A DNA stretch of 64,000 bases from HGM04593 sp045646845 (lineage in GTDB: Bacteria; Bacteroidota; Bacteroidia; Bacteroidales; Bacteroidaceae): contig JAZRLO010000007.1 in assembly GCA_045646845.1 (NCBI GenBank), forward strand, positions 1 through 64,000, read 5' to 3'. Under the pieces are notes generated by a model that made no database searches, was not told the DNA's origin, and was given only the letters and a program-made list of their open reading frames with translations. The translations under genes and the position numbers were made by a program. Every line of letters starts with the position of its first letter. The first letter of the stretch is position 1. Below are positions 17,859 through 26,184 of the stretch, piece by piece.

Positions 17859-18872
17859 TTAGTGCATTATTCCACGAATCTCGCGTACACGCTGCGCAAC
17901 CTCATCGAACTGCTCGGGCGTAAGCGACTGAGCACCGTCACAGAGGGCGCAGACGGGGTCGTTGTGCACCTCGATGATAAGACCGTCGGCACCGGCCGCT
18001 GTTGCGGCACATGCCATAGGACGCACAAGACGGGAGACACCCGTTGCATGACTGGGGTCAACCACTATCGGAAGGTGGGTAAGGCCCTGGAGCACCGGAA
18101 CGGCCGCAAGGTCAAGCACGTTGCGCGTATAACTGTCATAACTGCGGATACCGCGCTCACAGAGTATTACCTGCTCGTTACCCTCTGACATTATATATTC
18201 GGCACTCATAAGGAGTTCTTTGAGCGTAGCCGACATGCCTCGCTTAAGCAGAATCGGTTTGTCGCTGCGGCCCAACTCTTTAAGCAGTTCAAAATTCTGC
18301 ATATTGCGCGCACCTACCTGGATTATGTCAACATCGGAAAAGAGGTCGAGATGCGACGCGCTCATTATTTCGGTCACTATCGGAAGACCTGTGGCCTCAC
18401 GTGCCTTCAGCAACAGTTGAAGACCCTCGGCGCGCAGTCCCTGGAAGTCGTAAGGTGATGTACGGGGTTTGAACGCACCGCCACGTAGAATGTTCGCGCC
18501 GGACGCCTTTACCGCCTTTGCGACAGCAAGAATCTGCTCCTCGCTCTCCACGGAGCAAGGACCGGCCATTATGGCAAAGTTGCCACCGCCAATCTTCACC
18601 GCATTTTCACCCTTGCCCACAGTAACGACCGTATCCTCGGGATGAAAACTACGGTTCGCGCTCTTGAAAGGATCAGTTATGCGTGTAACGCGGTCTATTA
18701 TCTCAAGACCTGCAAGCAGGTCAATATCAACTTTCCGGGTATCGCCGATGAGACCGATGACCGTCTGCATCTCACCCTCGGAAACGTGCACGCGCACGTT
18801 CTGTGACTCAAGCCAGTGGATAAGATTATCCTGCTGCGCCTTCGTAACTCCATGTTTAAGTACTGCTATCAT
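17859..18872 (-). CDS. aroF: 3-deoxy-7-phosphoheptulonate synthase, type I-beta with FL domain
   Basis: DAHP synthase catalyses the entry step of aromatic biosynthesis. The 337-residue protein from the ATG at 18872 has an N-terminal ferredoxin-like (FL) domain of about 90 residues (MIAVLKHGVTKAQQDNLIHW...). In relatives such as the Thermotoga enzyme this domain gives Tyr/Phe feedback inhibition. The barrel domain follows, with IMAGPCSVES, LRGGAFKPRTSPYDFQG, the KRGMS lysine region and VDPSHATG. It opens the operon behind a canonical promoter and has almost no 5' leader. Control is therefore more likely allosteric than by attenuation. Confidence 0.94.
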   Translation of the reverse strand: MIAVLKHGVTKAQQDNLIHWLESQNVRVHVSEGEMQTVIGLIGDTRKVDIDLLAGLEIIDRVTRITDPFKSANRSFHPEDTVVTVGKGENAVKIGGGNFAIMAGPCSVESEEQILAVAKAVKASGANILRGGAFKPRTSPYDFQGLRAEGLQLLLKAREATGLPIVTEIMSASHLDLFSDVDIIQVGARNMQNFELLKELGRSDKPILLKRGMSATLKELLMSAEYIMSEGNEQVILCERGIRSYDSYTRNVLDLAAVPVLQGLTHLPIVVDPSHATGVSRLVRPMACAATAAGADGLIIEVHNDPVCALCDGAQSLTPEQFDEVAQRVREIRGIMH

Positions 18873-18886
18873 AAATTTTATATTTC

Positions 18887-18917
18887 CAAAGTTAATACCA
18901 ATTTGCAAATTTACAAA
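18887..18917 (-). promoter_or_regulatory. Promoter of the aromatic operon
   Basis: On the minus strand: TTTG (18917-18914), 19-nt spacer, TAACTTTG (18894-18887). This is a full match to the Bacteroidetes consensus. The G of the -7 box is only 15 nt from the aroF ATG, so the 5' untranslated leader can be only about 8-10 nt. Confidence 0.8.
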
Positions 18918-19050
18918 TAAACTTCAATTTTCCTACATTTTTAACAAAAATGCACAATATTGGGCATTAGAATGTCACCCACAAAAAGATTTGTATGGAA
19001 ATTTGCCAAACCTGACGGTGCCTGTTAAAGAACGATAATGAAAAGAGAGG

Positions 19051-19081
19051 TTTGAATACTGCATTTTTATTCGTATTTTTG
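19051..19081 (+). promoter_or_regulatory. Promoter of the SGNH-MBOAT operon
   Basis: TTTG (19051-19054), 19-nt spacer, TATTTTTG (19074-19081), matching the Bacteroidetes promoter consensus. Transcription should start near 19088, about 25 nt before the ATG. Confidence 0.78.
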
Positions 19082-19113
19082 CCAAAAATTGCGAATTTCG
19101 CTCAAAATCCAGA

Positions 19114-19905
19114 ATGAAAAATCCATATATAAGTCTTTGGCTATTGCTTGCTTCGGCATTTGCCTTTTTTACCGTATTGTCATCGGCTGATACAATAGAG
19201 ATAGGAGAGATAGAACTGGTAAAGCCGGATATAGTCGAGGAACTGACAAAAACGGCCGTTACGGAGACTGCCGACACAGAGGAACCTGTTGCAGACGCCA
19301 AAGTACAGGAGGTGGAAATTGAAAATGAAGCGGTGATGGACACCCTTCCAAAAAAGATTCTCTTGTTCGGAGACTCCATGCTCGAAGGACTTTCGCCACG
19401 ACTTGCAGCATATGCAGAGCATAACGGACACAACCTCTACAGCGTGATATGGTACAGCTCCACGTCGAAAGTCTGGGGAACATCGACCAAACTGAAGGAG
19501 TACATATCAAAATTCAAGCCGGACTTCATATTCGTCTCTTTGGGCGCAAACGAAATGTTCGTACGGGACATAATAAAGAAACGCGACAAATATGTAAAGA
19601 ACATACTTTCACAAATTGGCGACATTCCATACATATGGATAGGACCACCGAACTGGAAAGAGGACACCGGAATAAACGAACTGGTAAGAATGAACGTGCC
19701 TGAAGGAAGATTCTTCCTCAGCAACGGCATGCATTTCGACAGAGCAAAGGACAATGTACATCCGACAAGGGCATCTGCCGCATTGTGGATGGACTCTGTA
19801 ATAAATTGGATGGCAAAGAACAGGAATGGGGAGATACGTCTTGTAAAACCGGCAAAGGCATCGGGAAAAGCCGACAAAACCATCACACTTCAACCCGTAA
19901 AGTAA
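19114..19905 (+). CDS. SGNH-hydrolase-like protein paired with MBOAT
   Basis: A 263-residue protein anchored by an N-terminal hydrophobic segment (about 5-25). An acidic linker (about 26-78, rich in Glu, Val, Thr) and an SGNH-type domain (about 79-245) follow. Visible blocks are ILLFGDSMLEGL (block I with the Ser), SLGANEMF (block III, GxNE instead of GxND) and NVHPTR (block V, Asp/His pair region). The domain faces the periplasm. Three nt downstream lies an MBOAT acyltransferase. Such pairs O-acetylate cell-wall or surface polysaccharides: the MBOAT passes acetyl groups across the membrane and the SGNH domain transfers them. The substrate is unknown. Confidence 0.82.
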   Translation: MKNPYISLWLLLASAFAFFTVLSSADTIEIGEIELVKPDIVEELTKTAVTETADTEEPVADAKVQEVEIENEAVMDTLPKKILLFGDSMLEGLSPRLAAYAEHNGHNLYSVIWYSSTSKVWGTSTKLKEYISKFKPDFIFVSLGANEMFVRDIIKKRDKYVKNILSQIGDIPYIWIGPPNWKEDTGINELVRMNVPEGRFFLSNGMHFDRAKDNVHPTRASAALWMDSVINWMAKNRNGEIRLVKPAKASGKADKTITLQPVK

Positions 19906-19908
19906 CAT

Positions 19909-21381
19909 ATGGAACTAAGCGTCATTTGGAACAATATACTGGAAATGCTGAAGTTCAGCCCTGAATCACCGATGGTCTTTTCGTCGGGACTCTTCTGGGC
20001 ACTCTTCATTGTATTCTTGCCCGTATATGCGATGATAAAGAGGCATCGCACAAAGATGCTGGTATTCGTGGTTACGTTCAGCCTGTTCTTCTACTACAAA
20101 TCAAGCGGAATGTATTTCCTTCTGCTTGTCGGCACCTCGCTGTTCGACTGGTACCTGTCGCGCATTCTTGTAAAACAGAAGAAGCTGTTCATGCGCAAAC
20201 TATGCGTACTATTGTCGCTTATCGCCTCGCTCGGCATACTTTGCTATTTCAAATACAGCAACTTCATTCTGGAAAACTGGGCACAGATCATCAACTCCAA
20301 TTTCCAGCCGCTTGACATTATATTGCCCGTCGGCATATCGTTCTACACATTCCAGTCTATCAGCTACATTATAGATGTATATAAAGGGAGGGTAGAACCT
20401 ACTGACAGCTGGCTTGAATACGCATTCTACCTGTCATTCTTCCCGGCACTGGTAGCAGGTCCCATAGTACGCGCCGACAAGTTTCTGCCACAAATAAAGA
20501 AGAACAGGAGCGCAACAAAAGATGAGATATGGTTAGGACTTTGGATGATAATACTCGGTGTTATTAAGAAAGCCATCATAGCCGACTACATATCACAATA
20601 CAACGACCTGGTATTCTCCATGCCCGACACATACACCGGATTCGAGAGCCTTATGGCTGTAGTCGGATACACCATGCAGATATACTGCGATTTTTCGGGA
20701 TACTCAGACATGGCAATAGGTATTGCCCTGATAATGGGCTACAAGCTGACTCCGAACTTCAACTTCCCCTACAAATCGAAGACTCTTGCCGAATTCTGGC
20801 ACCGCTGGCACATATCCCTGTCGAGCTGGCTCAGGGACTACGTTTATATACCATTGGGCGGCAACCGCAAAGGAGCTGTACGCACATACATAAACAACAT
20901 GCTTACTATGCTCATTGGCGGCCTGTGGCATGGTGCATCATGGAAATTCATCTTCTGGGGCGGAATGCACGGTCTGGGACTGGCACTGCAGAAGATGCTC
21001 AAACCGCTGACATCGCGCCTGCCCGGAATATGGATAGTCAGGGCCTTGTCATGGGCAATCACAATAACCTGCGTTGCCATTCTCTGGGTATTCTTCCGCG
21101 CGGATTCGTGGAGTGACGCATGCTACATAATAAACAACATCTTCACGAACTTTCATGCCGACTACCTCCCTGTATTCATCGACGTACGCCTGACATGGTG
21201 TATATTCATAGGAGTACTCATCGTTGCGCACTCATTGCCTACACGCTGGTGGAACAAGTTGGGAGACACGTTCGTACGCATGCCCTGGATACTCAAGCTT
21301 GCAGTATTCATTGTTGTTGTACAGCTTGTCCTGCAGTTCAGAGGCGAAAGCGTTTCTCCTTTCATCTACTTCCAATTCTAA
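19909..21381 (+). CDS. MBOAT-family O-acyltransferase (AlgI/DltB-like)
   Basis: A 490-residue polytopic inner-membrane protein of the membrane-bound O-acyltransferase family. The core motifs are clear: CDFSGYSDMAIG, NFPYKSKTLAEFWHRWHISLSSWLRDYVYIPLGGN, and GGLWHGASWKF with the catalytic histidine. Relatives include AlgI (alginate acetylation), DltB (teichoic acid D-alanylation) and PatA (peptidoglycan acetylation). It begins 3 nt after the SGNH partner gene, and both sit behind one promoter. No glycan biosynthesis genes are adjacent, so the acceptor cannot be inferred from context. Confidence 0.93.
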   Translation: MELSVIWNNILEMLKFSPESPMVFSSGLFWALFIVFLPVYAMIKRHRTKMLVFVVTFSLFFYYKSSGMYFLLLVGTSLFDWYLSRILVKQKKLFMRKLCVLLSLIASLGILCYFKYSNFILENWAQIINSNFQPLDIILPVGISFYTFQSISYIIDVYKGRVEPTDSWLEYAFYLSFFPALVAGPIVRADKFLPQIKKNRSATKDEIWLGLWMIILGVIKKAIIADYISQYNDLVFSMPDTYTGFESLMAVVGYTMQIYCDFSGYSDMAIGIALIMGYKLTPNFNFPYKSKTLAEFWHRWHISLSSWLRDYVYIPLGGNRKGAVRTYINNMLTMLIGGLWHGASWKFIFWGGMHGLGLALQKMLKPLTSRLPGIWIVRALSWAITITCVAILWVFFRADSWSDACYIINNIFTNFHADYLPVFIDVRLTWCIFIGVLIVAHSLPTRWWNKLGDTFVRMPWILKLAVFIVVVQLVLQFRGESVSPFIYFQF

Positions 21382-21560
21382 CAAAGAACAGGGGAGGTAA
21401 CAGGACTATACTTCAACAAACTGAAGGAATTCATTACACTTTTATCCTCTTTGCACACTAAATTCCTACCGACCCTCAAACTCACTTAAAATTAGTAAAT
21501 AGTAATATTTACCCGTTGCTACTCATTACTCTGTACTAATAGCCGAATGTAAAGAGTATA

Positions 21561-21600
21561 AATAGACTACGCCCCCTGTTTATGGAGGGCGTAGTCTATT
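21561..21600 (+). terminator. Terminator hairpin downstream of MBOAT gene
   Basis: AATAGACTACGCCC (21561-21574) pairs perfectly with GGGCGTAGTCTATT (21587-21600) over 14 bp with a 12-nt loop. It lies about 180 nt after the MBOAT stop. No long T-run follows, so it may act as a terminator or a 3'-end stabiliser. Confidence 0.65.
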
Positions 21601-21733
21601 ATGACAGTGAGGTGATAAACTTGTTCACCAGCTATTAGTATTCATCAGCAGGGTCGGGGTAATTGAATCTCTGTAAAACAACTATTTTGCAGAGTAACAA
21701 CACCGTCATAGACACACTCCAACACAACAGTTG

Positions 21734-21765
21734 TAAAAAAGAATGGCCCGAACCGGGCCATTCTT
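21734..21765 (-). terminator. Intrinsic terminator of the GH109-like gene
   Basis: AAGAATGGCCCG (21739-21750) and CGGGCCATTCTT (21754-21765) form a 12-bp stem with a 3-nt loop. On the minus strand the stem is followed at once by a T-run (21740-21734). It begins 22 nt after the stop of the minus-strand gene. This is a textbook rho-independent terminator. Confidence 0.9.
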
Positions 21766-21786
21766 AATATCTCATGAATCAAAGAA

Positions 21787-23466
21787 TCACTTCTTTGCTG
21801 TCAAAGCCTTCTTGAGAGCCTTTGCAATCTCCTTCTCTGCAGCTGCCTTGGCCTTGTCGAGCTTCTTCTGAGCCTTAGCCTCAGCCTTTGCATCACCGGC
21901 AGCCTTTGCTGCCTTCACTGCATCGTAGAGAGCCCAAAGGTTCTTCTTTGCAGTAACAGCCTTCTGTGCTGCAGTATAAGCCTCAGCCTCAGCCTCTGTA
22001 GCGGCTTCTACCTCAGGAGCTGCATATGCATGCTTATAGCCCTTCTGAACATCCCAATAACCACGTGTAAAGTCGGGGAATGTTACAGCTGCGCAATTGT
22101 TGTCCATTGACAATGTACCGAGCTCTGCCAAGCAGCACCACTCTGCAAGGTCATATACGTCCATATCGAGTGGAAGACCGTTCTGCAAGCAATATACAAG
22201 ACGTGAATCCATAACGAAGTCCATACCACCGTGACCGAGGTCGCGACCCTTCTCAACATACTTCTTGAGGATTGGATGGTAGTACTTAGCCATCATAGCA
22301 TCCTTCTGTGCATCACTCATGAAGCCGTGAGCATTGAGGTTGTCAACCTGAGGTGCGCCTGTACCCTCGAGTGCCTCGCCAGAGAGAGCGAGCTTTGGCT
22401 CGGGATACTTTGTTGCATAACCCTTTGTACCAGTGAGCTTGAACAGACGGTTATATGGCTGAGGAGTCATTACGTTGTGCTGAATCTCAACAACCTTACC
22501 CTTTGCTGTACGCATAAGTGTTGTAGTGTGGTCACCATTGCGGAACTCCTTGCACTCTTTGCCAGTCTTCTCCTTTACAAGTTCCTTACCGAAGAAGGGG
22601 TCTGTATCCATAGCAACCAATGTTGTGAAGCGGTCGCCACGGTGAATATCGAGACACTGCGCAACGGGGCCAAGGCCGTGAGTAGCGTAGAGGTCGCCAC
22701 GATTCTCCTTGTTGTACTTCAGACGCCAGTGGAGGTTGTCAACATCGTTGTCGGCAGGATCCTTCCAATATGCATCCCAGAACCACTCGAGGCTATGGAT
22801 ATAAGCACCCTCGGCACGGATAATCTCACCGAATACACCGTCCTGAGCCATTGCAAGAGCGTTCATCTCATAATCATCGTAGCAGCAGTTCTCAAGGATG
22901 AAGCAGTGGAGACGTGTCTTCTCAGCAAGGTCGATAAGGCTCCAGCACTGCTCAAGGTTCATTGCAGAAGGAACCTCGATAGCTGTATGCTTGCCGTTCT
23001 CAAGAGCGCACTTTGCTACAGGATAGTGGTGGTTCCAGTCAGCAGCAACATAAACGAGGTCGATATCGGGACGCTTGCAAAGCTCCTCATAACCCTTCTC
23101 GCCATAGTAGATGTCTGCCGGAATAAGATTCTGCTTGCGGAGCTCTTCCTGGCACTTCTCTGCACGCTCATACTCATAGTCGCAAAGAGCAACAATCTCA
23201 ACGCCCGGAATACGGCAGAAACGTACTACCGCGCCAGGACCGCGCATACCAAGACCGACGAAAGCTACGCGTACAGTCTTGATTGGAGCTACTGCAAGGT
23301 TCAATGCATGCTCCTGACCTGCAGGACGCTCAGGTGTTTCAACTACGATAGTACCCTTGTCCCAATGCCACTTTGTTGATGGCGAAAGGGATTGTGCCTG
23401 CGCTGTAGAACCGGCAAGAGCCATTACAGCACACAAGGCAAAACCGAAAAACTTTTTCAAATTCAT
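21787..23466 (-). CDS. GH109-like Gfo/Idh/MocA family protein with Lys/Ala-rich tail
   Basis: A 559-residue secreted protein starting at the ATG at 23466 (MNLKKFFGFALCAVMALAG...AQAQ signal peptide). The Rossmann domain begins VRVAFVGLGMRGPGAV, and EVPSAMNLEQCW and ENCCYDDYEM follow. This is the pattern of GH109 glycosidases, which use bound NAD+ to remove alpha-linked GalNAc. The typical GH109 body ends near residue 485. Beyond it is an unusual tail of about 70 residues made almost only of Ala, Lys and Glu, predicted as a coiled helix. The gene has its own promoter and terminator. The exact sugar specificity is inferred. Confidence 0.85.
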   Translation of the reverse strand: MNLKKFFGFALCAVMALAGSTAQAQSLSPSTKWHWDKGTIVVETPERPAGQEHALNLAVAPIKTVRVAFVGLGMRGPGAVVRFCRIPGVEIVALCDYEYERAEKCQEELRKQNLIPADIYYGEKGYEELCKRPDIDLVYVAADWNHHYPVAKCALENGKHTAIEVPSAMNLEQCWSLIDLAEKTRLHCFILENCCYDDYEMNALAMAQDGVFGEIIRAEGAYIHSLEWFWDAYWKDPADNDVDNLHWRLKYNKENRGDLYATHGLGPVAQCLDIHRGDRFTTLVAMDTDPFFGKELVKEKTGKECKEFRNGDHTTTLMRTAKGKVVEIQHNVMTPQPYNRLFKLTGTKGYATKYPEPKLALSGEALEGTGAPQVDNLNAHGFMSDAQKDAMMAKYYHPILKKYVEKGRDLGHGGMDFVMDSRLVYCLQNGLPLDMDVYDLAEWCCLAELGTLSMDNNCAAVTFPDFTRGYWDVQKGYKHAYAAPEVEAATEAEAEAYTAAQKAVTAKKNLWALYDAVKAAKAAGDAKAEAKAQKKLDKAKAAAEKEIAKALKKALTAKK

Positions 23467-23558
23467 ATTACAGTGTGTTTTAAATAAATATTGTTTGTTA
23501 ACATCTCTCAAAATCCGTGTTTCCCATAAACGCACCACGCCATATTAGGATACAATTG

Positions 23559-23566
23559 CAAAGATA
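23559..23566 (-). promoter_or_regulatory. Promoter -7 box of the GH109-like gene
   Basis: TATCTTTG on the minus strand (23566-23559), with ATTG (23590-23587) 20 nt upstream as a near-consensus -33 box. The transcript would carry a leader of about 85 nt before the ATG at 23466. Confidence 0.6.
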
Positions 23567-23625
23567 ACCAAAATAATATACCTTCACAATTTTGTTATAC
23601 AAATTTCAGAATTTTAGATATTTTC

Positions 23626-24912
23626 TTATTCGAGTGTAGAAAAATCGACATCCGGAGCCTCAGTAACATTGCCTGAACGCTCAAACAAGGTACCCGATGT
23701 CAGATAATCATCAAAGAAACCACCCATTGAAAGGAAGTAACCATCACCCTCAACACCACCGGTATAATCGAGACGGTGTCTGAGGTGACCCGTGGTATCA
23801 CAAGTGAAACGTCCGCGTGTCACAGGAATCCAACGGCCATCGGCTGTGCGTGCCCACTGGTTGCAATAACAAGCCTTGCGGTTAATGTATCCCATCACAG
23901 GGTTGAAATTCTCAAGGAATGAGTGTGCGTTTGTGTACCATGTGTTAGTTTGCGGACGACGCCATGATGCCACAAGCACCCATTTGTTCTGATGGTTATC
24001 GTAGAAGTAGGCTGTATAAACCGTGCTGTTATCACCGTCGGGCTTCACTCCCATAAGGAAACGGCAACGTTCTCCCGGTTTCCAGTCATAGTGCATGAAA
24101 CTTTGACCGCCGGAACCCTCATTTCCAAAATCATTTATCGTCACATTTTCTCCCTTTTTAACGAGTTGTACTCGCAAAGAATCGGGTATTTCTGCAGGGT
24201 TGTCCGTTTCAAAAGGACTCCACACAGAGAAGAGCACTCTTCTCTTATGAGGGCTGTTGTTCTGCATACCGAAATATCCCTGACCAAAGCCGCAAGCCAT
24301 GTAATAACTGCTTGGGATATCGCCCTCCTCGGGCACAACTATCTCATTGTAGAACCACTCAACATTCTCTTTGGGGAGAACATAACCCATGTGTACCGAA
24401 GGACCACGGCGGCCAAAATGAGTACTGAAGTCAGGAGCGACACAAACAACCGGAGCTGCATCGCCACTCACAAGAACAGCCGACGCATTACCAAAACCTT
24501 CGCCGTTATTTATTTTCAGACCACGGATATCCATTTTAACATAACCGGGAGTCTTCACCTTGAAGGTACCAACCTTCACGCGTGACAAATCATCGCTGTC
24601 GAGTCTGATTTTTTTCTTTTTACCCAGAACATTAACCTCTATCTTTGAGTCTCCTTTTGCCTGAAGCGCAACATTAATTTTGCCGCTCTTTTCCACTTTG
24701 AAGTAGAAGCTGACCACATCTTCAGTACTATCCCAATTGCGCAAAGCACAATTCTGCTCGTCAATATATACTTTTTTGGAATCACCGCCCTCTGATGTAG
24801 CGGTAACATACGCATTGCCGGCCAAGGTTACGACACTTTCATCCTGTGCAACCGACGGCACAAAAGAAAACATGCCTAAAGCCAAAAACAGCCATTGAAT
24901 TCTTCTTTTCAT
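23626..24912 (-). CDS. DUF3472-domain secreted protein (with DUF5077-like N-terminus)
   Basis: A 428-residue protein with a signal peptide (MKRRIQWLFLALGMFSFVPSVAQ). The N-terminal third (about 30-150) resembles a DUF5077 beta-sandwich. The rest (about 160-420) resembles DUF3472, with HMGYVLP, ACGFGQGYFGMQNN and FSVWSPFETDNP. These domains occur in Bacteroidetes secreted proteins, often near glycan-degradation genes, and their biochemical role is unknown. It lies 25 nt after the MORN-repeat gene, apparently the last gene of the YicC-gmk-nadD-MORN run. Confidence 0.75.
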   Translation of the reverse strand: MKRRIQWLFLALGMFSFVPSVAQDESVVTLAGNAYVTATSEGGDSKKVYIDEQNCALRNWDSTEDVVSFYFKVEKSGKINVALQAKGDSKIEVNVLGKKKKIRLDSDDLSRVKVGTFKVKTPGYVKMDIRGLKINNGEGFGNASAVLVSGDAAPVVCVAPDFSTHFGRRGPSVHMGYVLPKENVEWFYNEIVVPEEGDIPSSYYMACGFGQGYFGMQNNSPHKRRVLFSVWSPFETDNPAEIPDSLRVQLVKKGENVTINDFGNEGSGGQSFMHYDWKPGERCRFLMGVKPDGDNSTVYTAYFYDNHQNKWVLVASWRRPQTNTWYTNAHSFLENFNPVMGYINRKACYCNQWARTADGRWIPVTRGRFTCDTTGHLRHRLDYTGGVEGDGYFLSMGGFFDDYLTSGTLFERSGNVTEAPDVDFSTLE

Positions 24913-24937
24913 AATAAATATCGTTTAAGTTATAATT

Positions 24938-25606
24938 TCATTCAACCTTTCTGTCGCCCACCCACTTGCCGTAATAGATCTTCTCATCGGCCTTAAGCAA
25001 CATGCCGTACCCGTTCCTGTAACCGCCCTTATACTGGCCATACCATATGTCACCGTTCGAGTAGCAATATACGCCGTAACCATGACGGCGGCCCTTGTAG
25101 AACTCACCGAAAAAGGTATCTCCATTGGCATATGTCTCTTTCTTGAAAGTATATAGCGGATCGGGGTGTTTCATGTTTGGAACAAGCGGATATTCAAGGG
25201 GCATATTTCCCTCAGTAGAATGCAGCAGCAACACCTCGCCGGTCTCCAGTTCATACAGGATGTAGTTCTCCAGACTGCCTACTTTGGCAACCTTGTCGGA
25301 CATAACGATGCCGAATATGAGCTGGTTGTTCGCATACTGCCCGTAGGACTTCACACCCGTTGAGGAGTAGAACACACCCCAGCCGTAGAGTCCGTCGTCA
25401 ATAACGGTTCCTATGTATTTGCCTGCTGCATCATCAATGGTATTCACGCTCGCCTCGCGCGCCACATAATCGCAGAAAACCGACTGGAGGGGGTCGCACA
25501 TCTCATCGTACAGTTTCACCGGGTCCTGCGCAAGAGAGAGGGAGGGCAGGCACAACAGAAGGGCGGCAAAAAAGCAACGCCTGACTTTAAAAAAATATCC
25601 TGTCAT
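24938..25606 (-). CDS. MORN-repeat periplasmic protein
   Basis: A 222-residue protein with a signal peptide (about 1-26, ending SLSLAQ). Its C-terminal part has about three MORN repeats with the YxNGDxxxGxxxxGxxxGxG pattern: YANGDTFFGEFYKGRRHGYG, YSNGDIWYGQYKGGYRNGYG, then a third partial one ending KWVGDRK. An isolated repeat-like stretch (GLYGWGVFYSSTGVKSYGQY) occurs near residue 75. MORN repeats form a beta-sheet binding scaffold, and no enzyme motif is seen. The start overlaps the nadD stop by 4 nt, so it is coupled to nadD for reasons that are not apparent. Confidence 0.8.
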   Translation of the reverse strand: MTGYFFKVRRCFFAALLLCLPSLSLAQDPVKLYDEMCDPLQSVFCDYVAREASVNTIDDAAGKYIGTVIDDGLYGWGVFYSSTGVKSYGQYANNQLIFGIVMSDKVAKVGSLENYILYELETGEVLLLHSTEGNMPLEYPLVPNMKHPDPLYTFKKETYANGDTFFGEFYKGRRHGYGVYCYSNGDIWYGQYKGGYRNGYGMLLKADEKIYYGKWVGDRKVE

Positions 25607-26184
25607 AAATTCTTGTACAAATTGTTTTCATATATATACTGCTCCACTGCCGGTGCCACATACTCCGAAATGGAACACCCTTTGGAGACCGCATCGCGTA
25701 TCATCGTAGAACTTACGTCATACAGGCGTGACGGCAGCCACATCGCATTTCCGGGCAGTTCCGGTCTTTCTTCACTGTCACGGGGATATACCACTATACC
25801 GTAGCGGCCGAGTATCTCGCCCGACCTGTGCCAACGGCCGAAACAATTCCAGTTGTCCGCCCCGATGAGCAGAATGAAGTTCCTGTCGGGATAGCACTCA
25901 CTCAAGGCATCGAGCGTATTTATAGTGTATGACGGCCGTGGAAGAGAAAATTCAAAATCACAGGCGATGAACCCGTCATGACCCTCTATTGCCAGACGCG
26001 CCATGTTCAGCCTGTGCTCTTCACTGCTCAAACTACCGCTGCTCTTGTGAGGATTCTGCGGAGAGACCATGAACCACACCTCTTCGGCAATTCCGTGCCC
26101 GAGGACCTCGGCAGCAAGTGACGTATGACCGATGTGTATTGGGTCGAAACTGCCGCCGAATATTACCGTATTCTTCTTAATCAT
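25603..26184 (-). CDS. nadD: Nicotinate-nucleotide adenylyltransferase
   Basis: NadD adenylylates nicotinate mononucleotide to deamido-NAD in NAD synthesis. The 193-residue protein has the nucleotidyltransferase motifs GGSFDPIHIGH at the N-terminus and a C-terminal ISSTMIR-like motif (VSSTMIRDAVSKG). The ATG at 26184 (MIKKNTVIFGG) gives normal length and overlaps the gmk reading frame by 8 nt. It is the third gene of the YicC-gmk-nadD run, an order common in Bacteroidetes. Confidence 0.94.
   Translation of the reverse strand: MIKKNTVIFGGSFDPIHIGHTSLAAEVLGHGIAEEVWFMVSPQNPHKSSGSLSSEEHRLNMARLAIEGHDGFIACDFEFSLPRPSYTINTLDALSECYPDRNFILLIGADNWNCFGRWHRSGEILGRYGIVVYPRDSEERPELPGNAMWLPSRLYDVSSTMIRDAVSKGCSISEYVAPAVEQYIYENNLYKNL

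Larger units (their letters stand above)
21382..21786. other. Intergenic region with several hairpins
   Basis: This 405-nt stretch contains no credible gene. It holds two clear terminator hairpins (listed separately) between the convergent MBOAT and GH109-like genes. A small 7-bp hairpin lies at 21495-21512 (GTAAATA/TATTTAC). The rest is A/T-rich with nothing recognisable. Confidence 0.7.

Noticed and set aside
17007..18188. Plus-strand open frame of 393 codons across tyrA and aroF
   Set aside because: It runs antisense through two well-supported enzymes and resembles no protein.
22231..23379. Plus-strand open frame of 382 codons inside the GH109-like gene
   Set aside because: Antisense shadow; the opposite strand encodes the complete GH109-type motifs.
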